A DNA stretch of 64,000 nucleotides from Candidatus Caccousia avicola (GCA_018712435.1 DVGZ01000041.1:53267-117266); one strand, 5' to 3'; numbered from the stretch's first letter, positions 11,423 to 21,782 are shown. The notes: generated by a model from the sequence alone, not told the origin. Translations and numbers: made by a program.

Positions 11423-11540
11423 GCAGCGCCGTTCCGGCGTTAAACTTTGCGCGGAAAATAACCAAGCGGCCCGCGTTGCTGCCATACTAACGCGCGGGCC
11501 GCAGCGTGCAGGCTCAGGCTACCCTGCACATTATAGCATA
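11357..11540 (-). repeat. Candidate dispersed intergenic repeat / structured 5' leader, copy 1
   Basis: Colinear blocks shared with 33089-33280: CTAACGCGCGGGCCG (identical 15 nt), CCCGCGTTG.., (C/T)TGCGG(C/T)GAGCAAG..GCGCAG; leftward TATAAT at its right edge. Confidence 0.6.
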
Positions 11541-11696
11541 CAATTGTGGATTCGTCACTCCAGCGCGGGTTAACAGGAGAAGCATTTTCACATCATGACG
11601 GCTTGTGCTGTGATTTGTGATACAATAGAAATAGAACTTTCTGGTAAGAAAGTGGATTTCAGGAATAAAGCAATACAAAGGAAAATAAGGAGGCGT

Positions 11697-12461
11697 ATGC
11701 GTTTGGCAAAAGAAGAATTGTCGCCGCATTCCGGCCATAGAAAACGAATGAGAGATCGCTTTTTGCGGGATGGAATTGATTCCCTTCAAGACCATGAGGT
11801 GCTGGAGCTGCTGTTGTTTTATGCGATTCCCAGACAGGACACCAACGAATTGGCACACCGCCTGCTTGCCAAATTCCGCACGCTCTCCGGCGTCTTTGAC
11901 GCGCCGATTGAGGAACTCAAGCGTGTGGAGGGGATAGGCGGAACGACAGCGGTTTTCCTTAAAACCTATCCGGAAGTGTTCCGGCGTTATATGGGAGACA
12001 AGAAAAAGAATGTAAAACGGCTGTGCAGCTATAAGGAGATAGGCGAGTATGCCCAATCTTGTCTCTTTGGACGAACGCGGGAAGCGATCCTTCTGGTTCT
12101 TCTGAATTCTTCCGGGCAGATTCTGTTCAGTGACATTGTGTATGAAGGCAGCGTCAATGCCGCTGAAATTTATTTTCGCGATCTGGTTCGTCTTGCGTCC
12201 AGCTATGACGCGGTGGGCGTGGTTCTTGCTCACAACCATCCAAGCGGAGAATGTCTCCCGTCGCGGGAGGATATGCTGACCACCCGGATGGCAGCGGAGG
12301 CTTTGAGCAAAATTGACGTGACGCTGGTGGACCATGTCATTGTGGCGGGAGAACATTTCCTTTCGCTTGCTTCCTCCCAGATCCTGCCAGAAGTCTTTTC
12401 CCAGGAGGAAAGAGCTCCGAAAAAAGTGGCGGAGCGCAGAAAGAAAAAGGAGCTTCCATAA
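11697..12461 (+). CDS. radC: RadC family protein (JAB/MPN domain)
   Basis: ATG at 11697 after aaggagg; HhH-like VEGIGGTTA; VVLAHNHPSGECLPSREDMLTT metalloprotease-like motif. Confidence 0.93.
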   Translation: MRLAKEELSPHSGHRKRMRDRFLRDGIDSLQDHEVLELLLFYAIPRQDTNELAHRLLAKFRTLSGVFDAPIEELKRVEGIGGTTAVFLKTYPEVFRRYMGDKKKNVKRLCSYKEIGEYAQSCLFGRTREAILLVLLNSSGQILFSDIVYEGSVNAAEIYFRDLVRLASSYDAVGVVLAHNHPSGECLPSREDMLTTRMAAEALSKIDVTLVDHVIVAGEHFLSLASSQILPEVFSQEERAPKKVAERRKKKELP

Positions 12462-12518
12462 AGCAAGACAAAATTGCTGCAATCAAAAGGGAAACTTTTC
12501 GAAAATATAAAAAGGTAG

Positions 12519-12547
12519 TTGTTTTTTACCATAGCCTGTGCTATAAT
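12519..12547 (+). promoter_or_regulatory. sigma-A-type promoter of a short transcription unit
   Basis: TTGTTT-17 nt-TATAAT with extended -10 TGC. Confidence 0.6.
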
Positions 12548-12588
12548 ATCCCCTGTTCCGAAAGTAATTGAAAACGGGGAGCGAGGTT

Positions 12589-12630
12589 ATGAAAAGAAAC
12601 GGAAGAAAAGCTTCCGTTTCACCAAAATAA
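12589..12630 (+). other. Candidate 13-codon ORF (MKRNGRKASVSPK)
   Basis: atgaaaagaaacggaagaaaagcttccgtttcaccaaaataa preceded by ggggagcgagg; contains a perfect 10-bp hairpin. Confidence 0.35.
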
Positions 12631-12635
12631 CCCGG

Positions 12636-12681
12636 AAAAGGATCGAAAGGGCGGATTAGCGTCGTTTCGATCCTTTTTGTT
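12636..12681 (+). terminator. Terminator-like hairpin between the short unit and uvrA 3' end (possibly bidirectional)
   Basis: AAAAGGATCGAAA-16 nt-TTTCGATCCTTTT followed by T-rich tract. Confidence 0.7.
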
Positions 12682-12692
12682 TGCTTGTTTCT

Positions 12693-15530
12693 TTACTTTT
12701 GAGAGAATGCGGGGAGCAGACGGCGCAGATATTGTCCGGTGTAGGAAGCCGGATTTTGAGCCACCTGTTCCGGTGTGCCGCAGGCGATAACTTCGCCGCC
12801 GCCGTCTCCGCCCTCCGGTCCGAGGTCGATGATATGGTCGGCTGTTTTGATCAGATCCAGATTGTGCTCAATCACCACAACGGTATTGCCGCTGTCCACC
12901 AGCTTTTGGAGCACTTCAATCAGCTTGTGCACATCCGCGATGTGCAGGCCGGTGGTGGGCTCGTCCAGAATATAGATGGTTTTTCCTGTGGAGCGCCGGC
13001 TCAGCTCTGTTGCCAGCTTGACGCGCTGGGCTTCGCCGCCGGAAAGGGTGGTGGCCGGCTGACCGATCTTGATGTAGCCGAGACCCACATCCTGAAGCGT
13101 TTGCAGCTTGCGCGCGATCCGGGGCAGACTGCTGAAAAATTCCAGCCCCTCGTCCACCGTCATTTCGAGCACGTCATAAATGCTCTTTCCCTTATATTTG
13201 ATTTCCAGCGTTTCCCGGTTGTACCGGCGGCCCTTGCAGACGTCGCAGGGGACGTAAACGTCCGGCAGGAAGTGCATTTCAATCTTGATGATGCCGTCGC
13301 CCTGGCAGGCTTCGCACCGTCCGCCTTTGACGTTGAAGGAGAAGCGTCCTGCTCCGTAGCCGCGCAGCTTGGCGTCCTGCGTGGAGGCATACAGCTCACG
13401 GATGTCCCCGAATACGCCGGTGTATGTTGCCGGGTTGGAACGGGGAGTCCTGCCGATGGGGGCCTGGTTGATCTCGATCACTTTGTCCAGAAATTCCACG
13501 CCCTTGATTTGCCGGAATTTTCCCGCACGGTTGCGCGCGCCGTTGAGAACGGCGGCCAGATGCTTATACAGAATTTCGTTGATGAGGGAGGATTTGCCCG
13601 AGCCGGAAACACCGGTCACGCAGACAAATTCCCCCAGAGGAATGTCCACGGTGACATTGCGCAGGTTGTTCTGTGCGGCTCCGATAATCCGCAGTTTTTT
13701 CCCGTTGCCCTTGCGGCGCTGTGCGGGAACCTCCACCTGCTTTCTGCCGCTCAGATATTGTCCGGTGATGCTCTTGTCACAGTGCATCAGGCCTTCCACG
13801 TCACCATTGTAGACCACCTCGCCGCCGTGAACGCCCGCGCCGGGACCGATGTCCACAATGTGGTCAGCCGCGCGCATGGTATCCTCGTCATGCTCCACTA
13901 CAATGACCGTGTTGCCGAGATCGCGCAGATGTTTGAGTGTGGCCAGCAGCTTGTCGTTGTCCCGTTGATGCAGGCCGATGCTCGGCTCGTCGAGAATATA
14001 GAGCACGCCCATGAGGGAGGAGCCGATCTGGGTGGCAAGCCGGATGCGCTGGCTTTCTCCGCCGGACAGCGTGCCCGCCGCGCGGGAGAGCGTCAGATAA
14101 CCCAGTCCCACGCTTTGGAGGAAACCGAGACGGCTTTTGATTTCTTTGAGGATGGTTCTCGCGATCATGGTTTCCTTGTCGGTCAGCTGGAGATTGTCCA
14201 CAAACGCCAGCGCTTTGAGGACGGAGAGATCGCAGAGCTCCGCAATGTTCAGCCCGCCGACCGTGACGGCCAGACTCAGGGGGGAAAGACGCTGACCGTG
14301 GCAGGCGTCGCAGGGGATGGCGCTCATGTAGGATTCGATCTCTTCCTTGATCCACGCGCTCTGCGTTTCCCGGAAGCGCCGGTCAAGGTTGTTGATGATT
14401 CCCTCGAATTCCGCCTGATACGTTCCGCTTCCGCTTGCTGTTTCCCGGTGCAGCGTCAGCTTTTCGCCCTTGGTGCCGTAAAGCAGGATATCAATGATTT
14501 CCTTCGGCAGATCGCTCAAAGGAGTGTCCAGCGAGAAGTGGTAGCGCTCGGCCAGCGCGTTCATATACATGGCGGCAATGGTGTTGCCTTCCATCGCCCA
14601 GCCGCTGCCTTTGAGACCGCCGTCGTGGATGGATTTGCTCCAATCCGGAATCACGCGGTCCGGGTCAATTTTCATGAAAACGCCGAGGCCGGTACATTTC
14701 GGGCACGCGCCGTAGGGGTTGTTGAAGGAGAACATGCGGGGCGTCAGCTCTTCAATGCTGTAGCCGTGCTCCGGGCAGGCGTAATTCTGCGAGAAGGTAT
14801 AGTCCTCTCCGTCCTGTACACTCACAACGGAGATTCCGCCGGTCAGTGAGGAAGCGGTTTCAATGGAATCCGCCAGCCGGGAACGGATGGATTCCTGAAT
14901 CACCAGACGGTCGACCACGATCTCAATGGTATGCTTGTTGTTTTTTGCCAGCTTGATTGGTTCGGACAGATCGTAAAGGATCCCGTCGCAGCGCACGCGG
15001 ACAAAACCGCTGCGGCGGGCGTTGTCCAGTTCTTTCACATGCTCGCCCTTGCGTCCGCGGACAATGGGGGCGAGGATCTGGATTTTGCTCCGCTCCGGCA
15101 GCGCCATGACCTGATCCACAATCTGATCAATCGTCTGCTGGCGGATCTCACGTCCGCACACAGGGCAGTGCGGAATGCCGATCCGCGCGTAGAGCAGGCG
15201 CAGGTAATCATAAATTTCCGTCACGGTGCCCACGGTGGAGCGGGGATTCTTGGATGTGGTTTTCTGATCGATGGAAATCGCGGGGGAGAGGCCTTCAATG
15301 TAGTCCAGATCCGGCTTTTCCATCTGTCCCAGAAACTGACGCGCGTAGGAGGAGAGCGATTCCACATACCGTCTCTGGCCCTCCGCGTAAATGGTGTCGA
15401 ACGCCAGCGAGGACTTTCCGGAACCGGAAAGTCCTGTAAACACAATCAGCTTATCGCGGGGAATGTGAATGTCGATGTTTTTCAGGTTGTGCTCCCGCGC
15501 GCCTTTGACAAAAATATCCTTTGAACTCAA
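12693..15530 (-). CDS. uvrA: Excinuclease ABC subunit A
   Basis: [38 protein letters not shown]; two ABC ATPase halves; Zn-binding CPVCG/CEACQG..CDVCKG. Confidence 0.98.
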   Translation of the reverse strand: MSSKDIFVKGAREHNLKNIDIHIPRDKLIVFTGLSGSGKSSLAFDTIYAEGQRRYVESLSSYARQFLGQMEKPDLDYIEGLSPAISIDQKTTSKNPRSTVGTVTEIYDYLRLLYARIGIPHCPVCGREIRQQTIDQIVDQVMALPERSKIQILAPIVRGRKGEHVKELDNARRSGFVRVRCDGILYDLSEPIKLAKNNKHTIEIVVDRLVIQESIRSRLADSIETASSLTGGISVVSVQDGEDYTFSQNYACPEHGYSIEELTPRMFSFNNPYGACPKCTGLGVFMKIDPDRVIPDWSKSIHDGGLKGSGWAMEGNTIAAMYMNALAERYHFSLDTPLSDLPKEIIDILLYGTKGEKLTLHRETASGSGTYQAEFEGIINNLDRRFRETQSAWIKEEIESYMSAIPCDACHGQRLSPLSLAVTVGGLNIAELCDLSVLKALAFVDNLQLTDKETMIARTILKEIKSRLGFLQSVGLGYLTLSRAAGTLSGGESQRIRLATQIGSSLMGVLYILDEPSIGLHQRDNDKLLATLKHLRDLGNTVIVVEHDEDTMRAADHIVDIGPGAGVHGGEVVYNGDVEGLMHCDKSITGQYLSGRKQVEVPAQRRKGNGKKLRIIGAAQNNLRNVTVDIPLGEFVCVTGVSGSGKSSLINEILYKHLAAVLNGARNRAGKFRQIKGVEFLDKVIEINQAPIGRTPRSNPATYTGVFGDIRELYASTQDAKLRGYGAGRFSFNVKGGRCEACQGDGIIKIEMHFLPDVYVPCDVCKGRRYNRETLEIKYKGKSIYDVLEMTVDEGLEFFSSLPRIARKLQTLQDVGLGYIKIGQPATTLSGGEAQRVKLATELSRRSTGKTIYILDEPTTGLHIADVHKLIEVLQKLVDSGNTVVVIEHNLDLIKTADHIIDLGPEGGDGGGEVIACGTPEQVAQNPASYTGQYLRRLLPAFSQK

Positions 15531-15592
15531 ATTCCGGTCCCAGCCTTTCCCGCGGCAGTAGGGTGCCGCCTATTCGGGAAGGGGAGCGCTGT

Positions 15593-17590
15593 TCAAAGCG
15601 TGCCCTTCTCCTGTAATTTTTTGATTTTATCACGCAGATATGCGGCGTGTTCGAATTCGAGAATCTTCGCGGCAGCCTTCATCTCGCGTGTCAGCTGCTC
15701 GATCATCTGCTTTCTCTCGGCGGCGCTCAGACGGCGTTTCTTTCCGCCCTTGGCCGGCGCGTCGTCGTCCTTGTGCGTGGAAATTTCCAGAACGTCCGAT
15801 ACCTTTTTGACGATGGTTTTCGGGGTGATCCCGTGTTCCTCGTTGTATTTCATCTGAATAGAGCGGCGGCGCTCCGTCTCGCGGATGGCGGCCTCCATGC
15901 TGGGCGTTACGCTGTCCGCGTACATGATGACCTGTCCTCCGGCGTTTCGCGCCGCGCGGCCGATGGTCTGAATCAGAGAACGCTCCGAACGCAGGAAGCC
16001 TTCCTTATCAGCGTCCAGAATGGCCACAAGCGAAACCTCCGGGATATCCAGGCCCTCGCGCAGAAGGTTGATGCCGACCAGCACGTCGAATTCCCCGAGA
16101 CGCAGATCGCGGATGATCTCCATACGCTCTACCGTGTCGATATCGTGGTGCATATACCGCACGCGGATTCCAACGTTTTCGAGGTAGGTGGTCAAATCCT
16201 CCGCCATTTTCTTTGTCAGCGTGGTGACCAGGATGCGCTCGCCTTTCGCGGTGCGCACATTGATTTCGGAAATCAGATCGTCGATCTGCCCGTCGGTGGG
16301 CTTGACCGTGATTTCCGGATCCAGCAGTCCTGTGGGCCGGATCACCTGCTCCACCACCTGAGAGGAATGCTCCTTCTCAAAATCGCCCGGCGTTGCGCTG
16401 ACAAACACCACCTGGTTGACGTGGCCGTAAAACTCGTCGAAGTTCAGCGGACGGTTGTCGTAGGCGGACGGCAGACGGAAGCCGAAGTCAATGAGGGATT
16501 TTTTGCGGGCCTGATCGCCTGCGAACATGGAGCGGACCTGCGGCAGGGTCACATGGGACTCGTCCACAAACAGCAGGAAATCCTCCGGGAAATAGTCCAG
16601 CAGCGTGCACGGCATGCTGCCCGGCGCACGTCCGGAGAGCACACGGGAATAGTTTTCGATCCCCTTGCAGAAACCGATCTCCTCCAGAAGCTCCGTGTCG
16701 TACTGCGTGCGTTCCCGGATTCTCTGCGCTTCGATCAGCTTGCCTTTTTCCTCAAAGAATTTGACACGCTCCTCCATTTCCGCCTGAATCTCCTTGACGG
16801 CGCGGAACATTTTTTCACGCGGCACAATGTAATGGGACGCGGGGTAGATGGCGGCATGTTTGAGGTTGGCTTTGAATTCTCCGGTGAGGGCGTTGATCTC
16901 CGTGATGCGATCGATTTCGTCTCCGAAAAACTCCACGCGCAGGATGGTGTCTGTGCTTTCCGCCGGGAAGATCTCCACCACGTCACCGCGCACGCGGAAT
17001 TTGTTGCGGACCAGATTGATGTCGTTGCGTTCGTACTGAATTTCCACCAGCTTGCGCAGAAGCTCGTCCCGGCTTTTTTCCATGCCGGGACGCAGGGAAA
17101 TGACCATCGTCCGGTAGTCGATCGGATCGCCCAGACTGTAAATGCAGGAAACGCTGGCGACGATAATCACGTCCCGCCGCTCCGAGAGGGCGCTGGTGGC
17201 GGAATGGCGCAGCTTGTCGATTTCCTCGTTAATGGCGGAATCCTTTTCAATATAAGTGTCCGTGGTGGCAATATAGGCTTCCGGCTGGTAGTAATCGTAG
17301 TAGGATACAAAGTATTCGACCGCGGATTCCGGGAAAAATTCACGGAACTCGCTGCACAGCTGAGCGGCGAGCGTTTTGTTATGCGCCAGAACCAGAGTGG
17401 GTCTCTGCATCCGCTCGATTACATTGGCCATGGTGAAGGTTTTGCCGGAGCCTGTTACGCCGAGGAGCGTCTGCTCCCGCATTCCGCTTTGAAGCCCCTG
17501 CACAAGATGATCGATAGCCTCCGGCTGATCGCCTGTCGGGCGGTAGGAGGAACGGAGGACAAAGCGATCCGGTTCTTTTTGCTGTGCCAT
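15593..17590 (-). CDS. uvrB: Excinuclease ABC subunit B
   Basis: [53 protein letters not shown]-terminal UVR motif. Confidence 0.98.
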   Translation of the reverse strand: MAQQKEPDRFVLRSSYRPTGDQPEAIDHLVQGLQSGMREQTLLGVTGSGKTFTMANVIERMQRPTLVLAHNKTLAAQLCSEFREFFPESAVEYFVSYYDYYQPEAYIATTDTYIEKDSAINEEIDKLRHSATSALSERRDVIIVASVSCIYSLGDPIDYRTMVISLRPGMEKSRDELLRKLVEIQYERNDINLVRNKFRVRGDVVEIFPAESTDTILRVEFFGDEIDRITEINALTGEFKANLKHAAIYPASHYIVPREKMFRAVKEIQAEMEERVKFFEEKGKLIEAQRIRERTQYDTELLEEIGFCKGIENYSRVLSGRAPGSMPCTLLDYFPEDFLLFVDESHVTLPQVRSMFAGDQARKKSLIDFGFRLPSAYDNRPLNFDEFYGHVNQVVFVSATPGDFEKEHSSQVVEQVIRPTGLLDPEITVKPTDGQIDDLISEINVRTAKGERILVTTLTKKMAEDLTTYLENVGIRVRYMHHDIDTVERMEIIRDLRLGEFDVLVGINLLREGLDIPEVSLVAILDADKEGFLRSERSLIQTIGRAARNAGGQVIMYADSVTPSMEAAIRETERRRSIQMKYNEEHGITPKTIVKKVSDVLEISTHKDDDAPAKGGKKRRLSAAERKQMIEQLTREMKAAAKILEFEHAAYLRDKIKKLQEKGTL

Positions 17591-17679
17591 GGTGTCACCT
17601 GCTTTCCGTCTGTCTTTTCGTTTTCCCGCAAAGGACGATTGCTTCCGGCGGCGCTGTGGGGAAAGCAGGACCGCTTTAG

Positions 17680-17691
17680 GAACGTTTGTTT
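17680..17691. promoter_or_regulatory. Candidate LexA/SOS operator upstream of uvrB
   Basis: GAACGTTTGTTT fits the clostridial-type GAACnnnnGTTT pattern; sits at predicted +1 of uvrB promoter. Confidence 0.55.
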
Positions 17692-17700
17692 GATTCTGAT

Positions 17701-17729
17701 ATTGTACTATGTTTCGCCCTTTCTGTCAA
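17701..17729 (-). promoter_or_regulatory. uvrBA promoter
   Basis: Minus strand TTGACA-17 nt-TACAAT. Confidence 0.75.
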
Positions 17730-17806
17730 GATCGGGGGAGCGGCTTTCCATAGACTGAGACAAAAAAGAGAGCGGCGCTCCGTCTTGGAGCACCGCCCTC
17801 ACACGT

Positions 17807-18070
17807 TCAGGAAGCCCAGCCGCTGATACGGGAACAGCGCTGCATCAAATAGCTGAGAATCAATTCGCGATCCCTGGGATCTTCCACACGCAGCTCCGGG
17901 GAAAGGTAGCCGTCAGGGAACTGGTTCATCAGCATACGCAGCGCGTAAAGCTGTGAAAGCTTGCTGTTAATCGCAAAAGCTACGCCGTCCTCCATAATAA
18001 GGGCGACATTTCCTTTCACACGTTCCATCAGCGCGGCAAGCTCTCCCACTGTAAAATGATAGAGTTTCAT
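17807..18070 (-). CDS. Hypothetical protein (87 aa)
   Basis: MKLYHFTVGELAALMERVKGNVALIMEDGV...; ATG preceded by aaaggaggg. Confidence 0.65.
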   Translation of the reverse strand: MKLYHFTVGELAALMERVKGNVALIMEDGVAFAINSKLSQLYALRMLMNQFPDGYLSPELRVEDPRDRELILSYLMQRCSRISGWAS

Positions 18071-18266
18071 CGGAAATATCCCTCCTTTGTCCCCGATCAT
18101 AGCACGTTCCCTTTCGAAAAACAAGAAGATTTCTGTAGGAATCCACGAGGGGGAGAAGGAGTGATTTTTGTATAGTGAGACGAAAAAATGAATGAAAATC
18201 AGTTGAAATCAAAATTTTCTGTGCACAAAATACAATAATCCGGTGAAAATCAATGGCAAGGAAACG

Positions 18267-18374
18267 TCAGTCCCCGGCCGCGAGTCCCAAAGCGCCCATG
18301 ACGGTGGCGGCAGCGCCGCAGAGCACCGTGACAATGCCGATAATAAAAACGACCATCGAAAGCCCTTTTCTCAT
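18267..18374 (-). CDS. Small single-TM protein (MRKGLSMVVFIIGIVTVLCGAAATVMGALGLAAGD)
   Basis: Strong SD (gaaaggaggaaacattATG); hydrophobic segment. Confidence 0.5.
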   Translation of the reverse strand: MRKGLSMVVFIIGIVTVLCGAAATVMGALGLAAGD

Positions 18375-18609
18375 AATGTTTCCTCCTTTCTCTGAAACAT
18401 ACATGACTGCCCAAAACAGTGTCGTTTCCGCCGCTTCCCGCGCGGCGTCGATTTCTGTCTCATTATAGCATTTGCGTTCCCGAGGGGTCAAGCGCGTGCG
18501 GCCTGTTCCGGGGCTGTGAAAAGGGGTTTCGGAAAATTTACAAATCGTTAATTTCCAAAGAGGGGTTCTATAGTAGAATAATGGAAGATTATCGGGCGGG
18601 AGGCGCTGC

Positions 18610-19521
18610 ATGTTTGGGTATGTCCGACCTTGGAAGCCGGAGCTGCTTGTGAAGGAATGGGAACAATACAGAGCCGTGTACTGCGGCCTGTGCCGCCGGC
18701 TGGGAGAAACCTGCGGAGCGGTTTCCCGGCTTTCTCTCAGCTATGACGGAACCTTCCTCGCCATGCTTTTGCTGGGGCTGGAGGGAGGCTGTACCGGCTT
18801 TGAGCAGAAGCGCTGCGTGGTGAATCCCGCAAAGCGCTGCGGTTTTTGTCAAACACGGGGAGACTCGCTTGACGTAGCGGCCGCGCTCACGGTAATTCTT
18901 GCCTGGTATAAGCTTCGGGATGACCGGAAGGACGAAGGCGCGGGCAAAAAAGTGCGATCCGTGCTTTTGACGCCTCTGGCGTCGCCCGGACATCGCAGGG
19001 CGAAAAAAAGATTCTCCCATCTGGAGGAGCTTGCGGCCGCTTATCTGGAAGCACAGGACAGAGCGGAGCGGGATCCGGAGGCTGGACTGGACGCCTGCGC
19101 GGATCCGACGGCTCATCTTCTGGAGGAGGCTTTGGTGTACGCCGTGTTTCGCGAAAAACCGGAGGACGCGGTATTGGGCCGCGTGCTGCGGCAGCTGGGG
19201 TATCATCTGGGCCGCTGGATTTATCTGATGGACGCGGCGGACGACTGGAAGGACGATCTGCGGCGCGGATCGTTTAACCCCTTTATCCGGAAGTTTTCCC
19301 TTTCCGGGACTCCGGATGAGGAACAGGCTGTTCGCCTGCGTGATTACGCGAATGAAACGCTGAACATGTCCATGGCACAATTGAACGCGTCGTTTTCACT
19401 GCTGGACCTTCAGCAGTTTGAACCCATTCTGCGCAATATCATTACACAGGGAATGCCGCAGATGCAGCGGCAAATTTTGTATCAGGAAAAGAAGGAGAAT
19501 GGCAATGTCGGATCCGTATAA
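18610..19521 (+). CDS. DUF5685-like protein
   Basis: MFGYVRPWKPELLVKEWEQYRAVYCGLCRRLG..SRLSLSYDGTFLAML; WIYLMDAADDWKDDLRRGSFNPF; adjacent to J-domain gene. Confidence 0.75.
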   Translation: MFGYVRPWKPELLVKEWEQYRAVYCGLCRRLGETCGAVSRLSLSYDGTFLAMLLLGLEGGCTGFEQKRCVVNPAKRCGFCQTRGDSLDVAAALTVILAWYKLRDDRKDEGAGKKVRSVLLTPLASPGHRRAKKRFSHLEELAAAYLEAQDRAERDPEAGLDACADPTAHLLEEALVYAVFREKPEDAVLGRVLRQLGYHLGRWIYLMDAADDWKDDLRRGSFNPFIRKFSLSGTPDEEQAVRLRDYANETLNMSMAQLNASFSLLDLQQFEPILRNIITQGMPQMQRQILYQEKKENGNVGSV

Positions 19522-20176
19522 GGTGCTGGGTGTTTCCCCTACTGCGACAGATGACGAGGTGAAAGCCGCGTATCGGGAGTTGGCAAAGAAATACCATCCC
19601 GATAATTATGCGAACAGTCCTCTGGAGGATCTGGCAACGGAGAAAATGAAAGAGGTCAATGAAGCGTATGACCAGGTGATGGCAGAGCGCAGAAAACGGC
19701 CTCAGGGAAATCAGGGCGGCTATCAGGCGGGCGGTTATCAGAACGGCGGTTACCAGGGCGGCAGCTATCAGAACGGTTCCGCCGGGGGCTATTCCAATTA
19801 CGGCGGGTCCTCCTTCCGCGATGTGCGCAGCCTGATCATGAACGGCCGGATCGCCGATGCCGAGCAGATCTTAAACGGCGTTCCCACGGATGGACGGAGC
19901 GCCGAGTGGTATTTCCTCAAAGGAACGGTTTTGTATAAGCGCGGCTGGCTGGATGAAGCGTACAACCATTTCTCCCGTGCGTCGCAGATGGAGCCGGGCA
20001 ACATGGAGTACCGTTCGGCGATGAACCAGGTGATGAACCAGCGCAGCGGCGGCTACGGCGGGTATCAGCCCGGGGGACAGGTGGGCGGCTGCTCCGCCTG
20101 CGACGTCTGCCAGGGATTGGTTTGCGCGGACTGCTGCTGTGAATGTATGGGCGGTGACTTGATTTCATGTTGCTGA
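19505..20176 (+). CDS. J-domain protein with GGYQ-type repeats, TPR-like region and Cys-rich tail
   Basis: DPYKVLGVSPTATDDEVKAAYRELAKKYHPDN (HPD); AGGYQNGGYQGGSYQNG; ..CSACDVCQGLVCADCCCECMGGDLISCC. Confidence 0.85.
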   Translation: MSDPYKVLGVSPTATDDEVKAAYRELAKKYHPDNYANSPLEDLATEKMKEVNEAYDQVMAERRKRPQGNQGGYQAGGYQNGGYQGGSYQNGSAGGYSNYGGSSFRDVRSLIMNGRIADAEQILNGVPTDGRSAEWYFLKGTVLYKRGWLDEAYNHFSRASQMEPGNMEYRSAMNQVMNQRSGGYGGYQPGGQVGGCSACDVCQGLVCADCCCECMGGDLISCC

Positions 20177-20709
20177 AGCAGGGAGAAAAAATAGCCTTCT
20201 GCGGAGTTTTGTGCGCCTTATCCACCGTCTTTGTGGTTGGCGCGGGACTGTTTCCCACCATGACCTACGCGCTTCCGGCCATCGCCGGTGTTCTGCTGGT
20301 GGCGGCTGTGATGGAGCTGGGGAAAAAATGGGCCTTTTTCAGCTATGTGGTGGTGAGTCTTCTCTCGCTCCTCTTGGGCACGGACAAGGAAGCATCGTGC
20401 TTTTTCTGTCTCTTTTTCGGATATTATCCCACGCTCAAATCCCTTCTGGATCCCCTGCGCAACCGGGTGATTCAGTGGCTGCTCAAGCTTCTGGTGTTCA
20501 ATGCGGCCGCTGTCGTGCTGTATCTGACAGCGATTTATCTGCTTGGCCTGCCGCCGGAGTCCTTCTCGGTGGCCGGAATCCCGGCGGAATGGCTGCTCTT
20601 GCTGGCCGGAAACGCGGTGTTTGTTTTGTATGACAAAGCCGTGGGCGGCGTGGCCTTCTTTTATTGGAACAGGCTTCATCCGGCGGTTGCCCGGATTTTC
20701 CGAAAGTGA
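20167..20709 (+). CDS. Multi-pass membrane protein of unknown function
   Basis: Several hydrophobic segments; start overlaps end of J-domain gene. Confidence 0.7.
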   Translation: MLLKQGEKIAFCGVLCALSTVFVVGAGLFPTMTYALPAIAGVLLVAAVMELGKKWAFFSYVVVSLLSLLLGTDKEASCFFCLFFGYYPTLKSLLDPLRNRVIQWLLKLLVFNAAAVVLYLTAIYLLGLPPESFSVAGIPAEWLLLLAGNAVFVLYDKAVGGVAFFYWNRLHPAVARIFRK

Positions 20710-20810
20710 GCTGTTGGATATGCAGAGGCTGCGGCCTCTGCTTTCTTTATGATAAAGAAAAAGAACTTGATTTTCATGCGAAAACTATTTAATATTGTAA
20801 TGAAAAGCTT

Positions 20811-20850
20811 TTCGCGGCGTCCGGGCGGCTTTGGATCCGGACGCCGCGAA
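20811..20850. repeat. Perfect 13-bp inverted repeat (hairpin)
   Basis: TTCGCGGCGTCCG-14 nt-CGGACGCCGCGAA. Confidence 0.8.
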
Positions 20851-20900
20851 GCGGCTTTCTGTTTGTACGCACAGAAATCAGCAGGGGATGAAATGCAGGA

Positions 20901-21782
20901 ATGAATAATTTACTGACGGTTCGGATCCAGAATAACATGGCAACCTTTTCCAAAGGACAGCGATTGATTGCGAAATATATTATGGAACACTACGATCGCG
21001 TGGCCTTTATGACGGCGTCGCGGCTGGGCGCGACGGTAGGCGTCAGCGAATCGACCGTGGTGCGGTTTGCCACCGAGATCGGATACACCGGATACCCGGA
21101 GCTGCAGCAGGCCATGCAGGAGATGATCCGCAACAAGCTGACCAGCGTGCAGCGGATGGAGGTGACGGCGAACCGGATTGGTTCCAACGATATCCTGGAT
21201 TCCGTGTTTACACAGGATATGGATATCATCCGGCGTACGATGGAGGAAACTTCTCACGAGAATTTTTATGCCGCCGCGGAGGCGATCTCCAACGCAAAAC
21301 GGGTGTACATCATGGGAGCGCGCAGCTCGCTCGCGCTTGCCACATTCATTTCCTATTATCTGAAGCTTTTGCTTGAAAACGTGATTCTGGTGCAGTCCAC
21401 CAGTGAGGCGGAAATTTTCGAGCAGATGATCCGCATCGACGAGGGCGACGTGGTGATCGGCATCAGCTTTCCCCGGTATTCCCGCAAGGCGGTCAAGGCG
21501 CTGAATTTTGCCCGCAAGAGCGGCGCGAAGGTGGTCGCCATCACAGACAGTTCGCTTTCTCCGTTGGCCGAGCCGGCGGATTATCTCCTGCTGGCACGCA
21601 GTGATATCGCCTCCATCGTGGATTCCCTGTGCGCGCCGCTGAGCCTGATCAACGCCCTGATTGTGACCATTGCGATGAAGCGCAAGCAGAACGCGGAGGA
21701 AACCTTCACCAAGCTGGAGCATCTCTGGGACGAATACAACGTATACGAAAAGGTGGATGAAAAGAGCGAGCATGAGTCTTGA
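20901..21782 (+). CDS. MurR/RpiR family transcriptional regulator
   Basis: N-terminal HTH_6 (LGATVGVSESTVVRFATEIGYTGYPELQQAM) and SIS domain (VYIMGARSSLALATFISYYLKLL). Confidence 0.93.
   Translation: MNNLLTVRIQNNMATFSKGQRLIAKYIMEHYDRVAFMTASRLGATVGVSESTVVRFATEIGYTGYPELQQAMQEMIRNKLTSVQRMEVTANRIGSNDILDSVFTQDMDIIRRTMEETSHENFYAAAEAISNAKRVYIMGARSSLALATFISYYLKLLLENVILVQSTSEAEIFEQMIRIDEGDVVIGISFPRYSRKAVKALNFARKSGAKVVAITDSSLSPLAEPADYLLLARSDIASIVDSLCAPLSLINALIVTIAMKRKQNAEETFTKLEHLWDEYNVYEKVDEKSEHES

Noticed and set aside
12681-14849. 722-aa + strand ORF opposite uvrA
   Set aside because: Mirror ORF antisense to a full, well-conserved UvrA; typical of GC-biased coding sequence, no recognisable protein motif.
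15647-17758. 703-aa + strand ORF opposite uvrB
   Set aside because: Antisense shadow of UvrB with low-complexity composition.
19700-19800. Tandem DNA repeat in the J-domain gene
   Set aside because: It is a short coding repeat (GGYQ-type linker), not an independent repeat element; mentioned under the cassette finding.
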